Shown: positions 6,121 to 7,257 of the stretch, piece after piece
How positions within the stretch are numbered: position 1 is the stretch's first letter
How the letters are laid out: every line of letters begins with the position of its first letter
Assembly: GCA_934871445.1 (NCBI GenBank)
Contig: CAKXBD010000109.1
Coordinates: forward strand, 1-7,257
Reading direction: 5' to 3'
Origin: an uncultured bacterium
GTDB taxonomy: Bacteria > Bacillota > Clostridia > Christensenellales > Borkfalkiaceae
DNA: 7,257 bases
Notes under the pieces: model-generated
The model's input: only the letters and a program-made list of their open reading frames with translations
What the model was told of the DNA's origin: nothing
Databases searched by the model: none
Position numbers and translations under genes: made by a program

Positions 6121-6154
6121 AAAGCCCCCTCTTTTTGAAAAAAGAAGGGGCTTT
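6121..6154. terminator. Bidirectional terminator hairpin between convergent genes
   Basis: AAAGCCCC (6121-6128) pairs perfectly with GGGGCTTT (6147-6154). After one mismatch the stem continues with T/C-rich against A/G-rich bases (6130-6134 with 6141-6145). On the minus strand the stem runs into TTTTATATAG and on the plus strand into CTTTCAAAATAACTTTT, so T runs are modest in both directions. It is 95 bp after the repressor gene and 60 bp after the convergent phosphodiesterase gene, and probably serves both. Nothing else convincing is seen in 6027-6213. Confidence 0.8.
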
Positions 6155-6213
6155 CAAAATAACTTTTGTCCGTCAAAATTCTAATCGAATATTTTTGCAC
6201 TGCACTTGATATT

Positions 6214-7257
6214 TTATGAATTTCTCTTGGTTTTTATATATGCTAAAATAATAGCGCCGAGAACTCCTATAACAGGCAATGATACGACGCTACCACATCC
6301 CTCGGAAAGATATTTTACCTGCAAAACATCACTCAATAGCCACCAATTTCCCGTATCTCCCCGAAGAATGATTTCGGCATAATCTCCTTTATCCTGCCAA
6401 GCAAAAATTTCTGCCTGTATCTCCGTCTTTGTTCCGTCAAAATTTTCTATGACGGCGGGTAAGGTAAATCCTTCTTTGGACAGTTCGGCTTTTTTCACAG
6501 CAGGTAAATTCTCCGCAGTCAAGCTCTCTGCTAACGCGCCGCAGGATACCGCATCATTGTTTGTAATTCCGTATACGCCGCTGCGAATCGCCATCTCCAC
6601 GTCTATTTGAGTGGAATATGTCCAATAAGCCGGAAGAAATCCTCTTTCGAGAAAATCTCGCATTAAATCGGGCAAAACATTTCCGTAAGACATGTCTATT
6701 CCCACATTTCTTTCACACAAGTCGACGATTGTCTTTCCTGTATCTTTATCCGGATTATTAAGGTCTATCGCCCAAAGATAAGGAATTTTTTCTCTTATGG
6801 ACGACAACTGATTTCGGTCAAAGGAAATGACGACAATTTTTTCTTCCATTCCGTATTCTTCTATCTTACTCTTGAATACCTCCGCAAAATTTTCGGCCGA
6901 CGTCTTTATCTCAAAAAATAACAGTATATCTTTATCCTTGCAATACGAAAATAAATCGTCCGCCGTCGGTATCTCCGATTCCTCACCCGTCAGTTGATTC
7001 CCCAGATTTCGGATAATTTTATAGCGCTTTATCTCCTCTAACGTCATCGAACGGATATTTCCGCTCCCGTTCGTCGTGCGCGAAAGACTCGCGTCATGCA
7101 TGATAACAATTTGATTATCTGCGCTCAAATGGGCATCTACTTCGAGATGCGTAGCTCCTGCTTCGCAGGAAGCGATAAATCCCTCCATAGAATTTTCGTT
7201 ATAATGAAACGGGTCTCCTCGATGCGCGATATTGAGAGGTGAACGGGGAATCGTAAA
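6214..7257 (-). CDS. Secreted glycerophosphodiester phosphodiesterase (GDPD family) with GCGS C-terminal anchor (5' end beyond window)
   Basis: The frame is open from the window edge to TAA at 6214-6216 (347 visible residues). The Met at 7188 is internal: the codons upstream of it encode IAHRGDP...ENS, the start of the GDPD domain, so the true start and any signal peptide lie outside the window. Catalytic and metal residues are visible: H12 and R13 of HRG, E21-N22, E39 and D41 (LEVD), and H54-D55, followed by LSRTTNGSG. FFEIK, VVISFDRNQL, WTYST and GVYGITNND follow; the usual ITDxP is TNND here. After the TIM-barrel (to about residue 245) there is a beta-rich segment (TLPAVIENFDGT, GNWWLLSDV) and a final 28-residue tail: GCGSVVSLP, hydrophobic segment, KTKRNS. 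The family hydrolyses glycerophosphodiesters to glycerol 3-phosphate and an alcohol. It is convergent with the repressor gene and not obviously in its operon. Confidence 0.93.
   Translation of the reverse strand, partial: FTIPRSPLNIAHRGDPFHYNENSMEGFIASCEAGATHLEVDAHLSADNQIVIMHDASLSRTTNGSGNIRSMTLEEIKRYKIIRNLGNQLTGEESEIPTADDLFSYCKDKDILLFFEIKTSAENFAEVFKSKIEEYGMEEKIVVISFDRNQLSSIREKIPYLWAIDLNNPDKDTGKTIVDLCERNVGIDMSYGNVLPDLMRDFLERGFLPAYWTYSTQIDVEMAIRSGVYGITNNDAVSCGALAESLTAENLPAVKKAELSKEGFTLPAVIENFDGTKTEIQAEIFAWQDKGDYAEIILRGDTGNWWLLSDVLQVKYLSEGCGSVVSLPVIGVLGAIILAYIKTKRNS

Noticed and set aside
7186..7188. ATG at 7188 as the start of the GDPD gene
   Set aside because: The upstream in-frame codons encode the conserved HRG and EN motifs of the GDPD domain, so this methionine is internal.
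1..7257. CRISPR arrays, tRNA or rRNA genes, insertion sequences, phage or attachment sites
   Set aside because: No spaced repeat array, cloverleaf, transposase-like frame or terminal inverted repeats were seen on reading either strand.

Overview
The window looks like chromosomal DNA from a Gram-positive, probably gut-associated Clostridia-type bacterium. The evidence is strong AGGAGG-like ribosome binding sites, very AT-rich intergenic DNA with textbook sigma-A promoters, a lipoprotein with Big2 domains, a surface protein with InlB/Listeria-Bacteroides repeats, and a GCGS...transmembrane...RKR C-terminal tail that I associate with Clostridia surface proteins. Placement below class level (for example the Christensenellales or Borkfalkiaceae) is a guess.

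Layout, left to right. Positions 1-4811 hold three genes on the minus strand, transcribed right to left. First is a large secreted protein of the DUF4874/DUF4832 type (2757-4811), with two InlB-like repeats and a C-terminal anchor. Then comes a GTG-started lipoprotein with three Ig-like (Big2) domains and a GLUG-type beta-helix region (974-2563). Last is a secreted calcineurin-like phosphoesterase with a purple-acid-phosphatase-like N-terminal domain (1-960), cut by the left edge. The 193-bp gap between the first two genes holds a possible second promoter, a palindrome and a hairpin against the ribosome binding site. The last two genes are 13 bp apart and probably translationally coupled.

Positions 4812-5003 form a compact divergent control region: two face-away promoters, both with 17-bp spacers and extended -10 elements, and a 15-bp exact direct repeat placed once in each promoter zone, 106 bp apart. 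To the right is a LacI/GalR-family repressor gene (5004-6026, plus strand). A bidirectional terminator hairpin (6121-6154) separates it from a convergent glycerophosphodiester phosphodiesterase gene (6214-7257, minus strand), whose 5' end lies beyond the right edge. This protein carries the same GCGS-type C-terminal tail as the DUF4874/DUF4832 protein.

Working model (inference): the LacI-type repressor senses a small ligand, probably a sugar, and controls its own gene and the divergent set of secreted or surface-anchored proteins. No transporter or cytoplasmic catabolic enzyme lies in the window, so the locus looks like a cell-surface glycan or glycerophosphodiester-processing module. The most unusual features are the shared C-terminal tail, which suggests a non-LPXTG anchoring or processing route, and the paired operator-like repeats.
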